A stretch of 6,307 nt of DNA. Origin: Mycobacterium sp. Its GTDB lineage: Bacteria > Actinomycetota > Actinomycetes > Mycobacteriales > Mycobacteriaceae. The notes beneath the pieces are model-generated. The model did not search any database and was not told where the DNA came from. It saw only the letters and a program-made list of their open reading frames with translations. The position numbers and the translations under genes were made by a program. Positions 5,908 to 6,307 of the stretch are shown piece by piece. Position 1 is the stretch's first letter. Every line of letters starts with the position of its first letter. The DNA lies in assembly GCA_028706695.1 (NCBI GenBank), contig JAQTVU010000151.1:1-6307 (forward strand), given 5' to 3'.

Positions 5908-6307
5908 CTAGCCGTTCTCGCAGATGTCTTCGAGCACCGCGCATATCGTGCGGGTCGGCACACCCGTCGCGCCTTTGGGGGTGTATCCCCAGGGGCCGCC
6001 GGCGTTGTATGCGGGGCCCGCCACGTCGATATGCACCCAGGCCACCCCGTCGGTGACGAACTCGCGCAGGAAAACCCCGGCCACCAGCATGCCGGCGAAG
6101 CGCTGATTGCTGACGTTGGCCAGGTCGGCCACCGTGGATTTCAAGTCGTCCTTGAGTTCTTCGGGCAGTGGCATCGGCCAGCCGTTCTCACCCATCCGCT
6201 GCGAGATCGCGGCGACCCGGTCGCGGAAGTCGCTGCTGCCCATCACCCCCGGTATCCGGCCGCCCAGCGCCACCATCTGCGCGCCGGTCAGAGTCGAGGT
6301 CTCGATC
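5908..6307 (-). CDS. pepB: Leucyl aminopeptidase PepB (M17 family), C-terminal part only
   Basis: The C-terminal 132 residues of a zinc- or manganese-dependent leucyl aminopeptidase, a cytosolic hexameric exopeptidase that removes N-terminal residues from peptides. The frame runs in from the right edge (bases 6306 down to 5911) and ends with TAG at 5910-5908. Recognisable M17 features are STLTGAQMVALG at the right edge, the NGWPMPLPEEL segment, the DLKSTVADLAN segment, the RFAGMLVAGVFLREF helix and HIDVAGPAYN followed by GYTPKGATGVPTRT, all as expected for this domain. The metal ligands and the NTDAEGR active-site motif lie upstream and outside the window. The residues before STLTGA are IET rather than the more usual D-x-A of this family, which is probably lineage variation. 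In M. tuberculosis the orthologue Rv2213 directly follows ephD tail to tail; here two and a half kilobases separate them. Confidence 0.95.
   Translation of the reverse strand, partial: IETSTLTGAQMVALGGRIPGVMGSSDFRDRVAAISQRMGENGWPMPLPEELKDDLKSTVADLANVSNQRFAGMLVAGVFLREFVTDGVAWVHIDVAGPAYNAGGPWGYTPKGATGVPTRTICAVLEDICENG

Noticed and set aside
1..6307. CRISPR arrays, tRNA/rRNA genes, insertion sequences, phage or toxin-antitoxin genes
   Set aside because: No spaced repeat series, no RNA-gene sequence, no terminal inverted repeats and no transposase or toxin-like frame was seen on either strand.

Overview
This window is high-GC actinobacterial chromosome and almost certainly comes from a Mycobacterium species. 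The gene pieces at both ends, and the large gene between them, match from memory the M. tuberculosis neighbourhood Rv2215 (dlaT/sucB), Rv2214c (ephD) and Rv2213 (pepB), here in reverse orientation. The species cannot be named from the sequence alone. It is not M. tuberculosis H37Rv, because three extra genes lie between ephD and pepB.

Layout from left to right. Bases 1-1347 (minus strand) hold the first 449 codons of dlaT, the dihydrolipoamide acyltransferase (E2) of the 2-oxoacid dehydrogenase / antioxidant system; its C-terminal catalytic end lies outside the window. Bases 1348-1579 are a divergent promoter region with a perfect 11-bp tandem repeat, a pair of TTGAC-type hexamers facing dlaT and an extended -10-like element facing ephD. 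Bases 1580-3352 (plus) encode EphD, a two-domain protein joining an epoxide-hydrolase-type alpha/beta hydrolase to a short-chain dehydrogenase/reductase (SDR). Its stop codon overlaps that of a convergent small membrane-protein gene (3349-3693, minus).

Divergent from the membrane-protein gene is a two-gene operon on the plus strand: an SRPBCC (START/polyketide-cyclase fold) protein at 3835-4284, then after a single base a CrtI/PYROXD2-like FAD-dependent oxidoreductase at 4286-5875. The window closes with the 3' end of pepB (5908-6307, minus), a leucyl aminopeptidase, convergent with the oxidoreductase across a 32-bp gap that holds a short GC hairpin.

Central metabolism (DlaT) and peptide turnover (PepB) flank a block that looks devoted to lipid or hydrophobic-small-molecule chemistry: a hydrolase-SDR fusion, a putative ligand-binding SRPBCC protein and a flavin desaturase-like enzyme. 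The SRPBCC-oxidoreductase pair is the least characterised part. There is no RNA gene, CRISPR array, insertion sequence or phage element, and no gene-free stretch longer than 300 bases.
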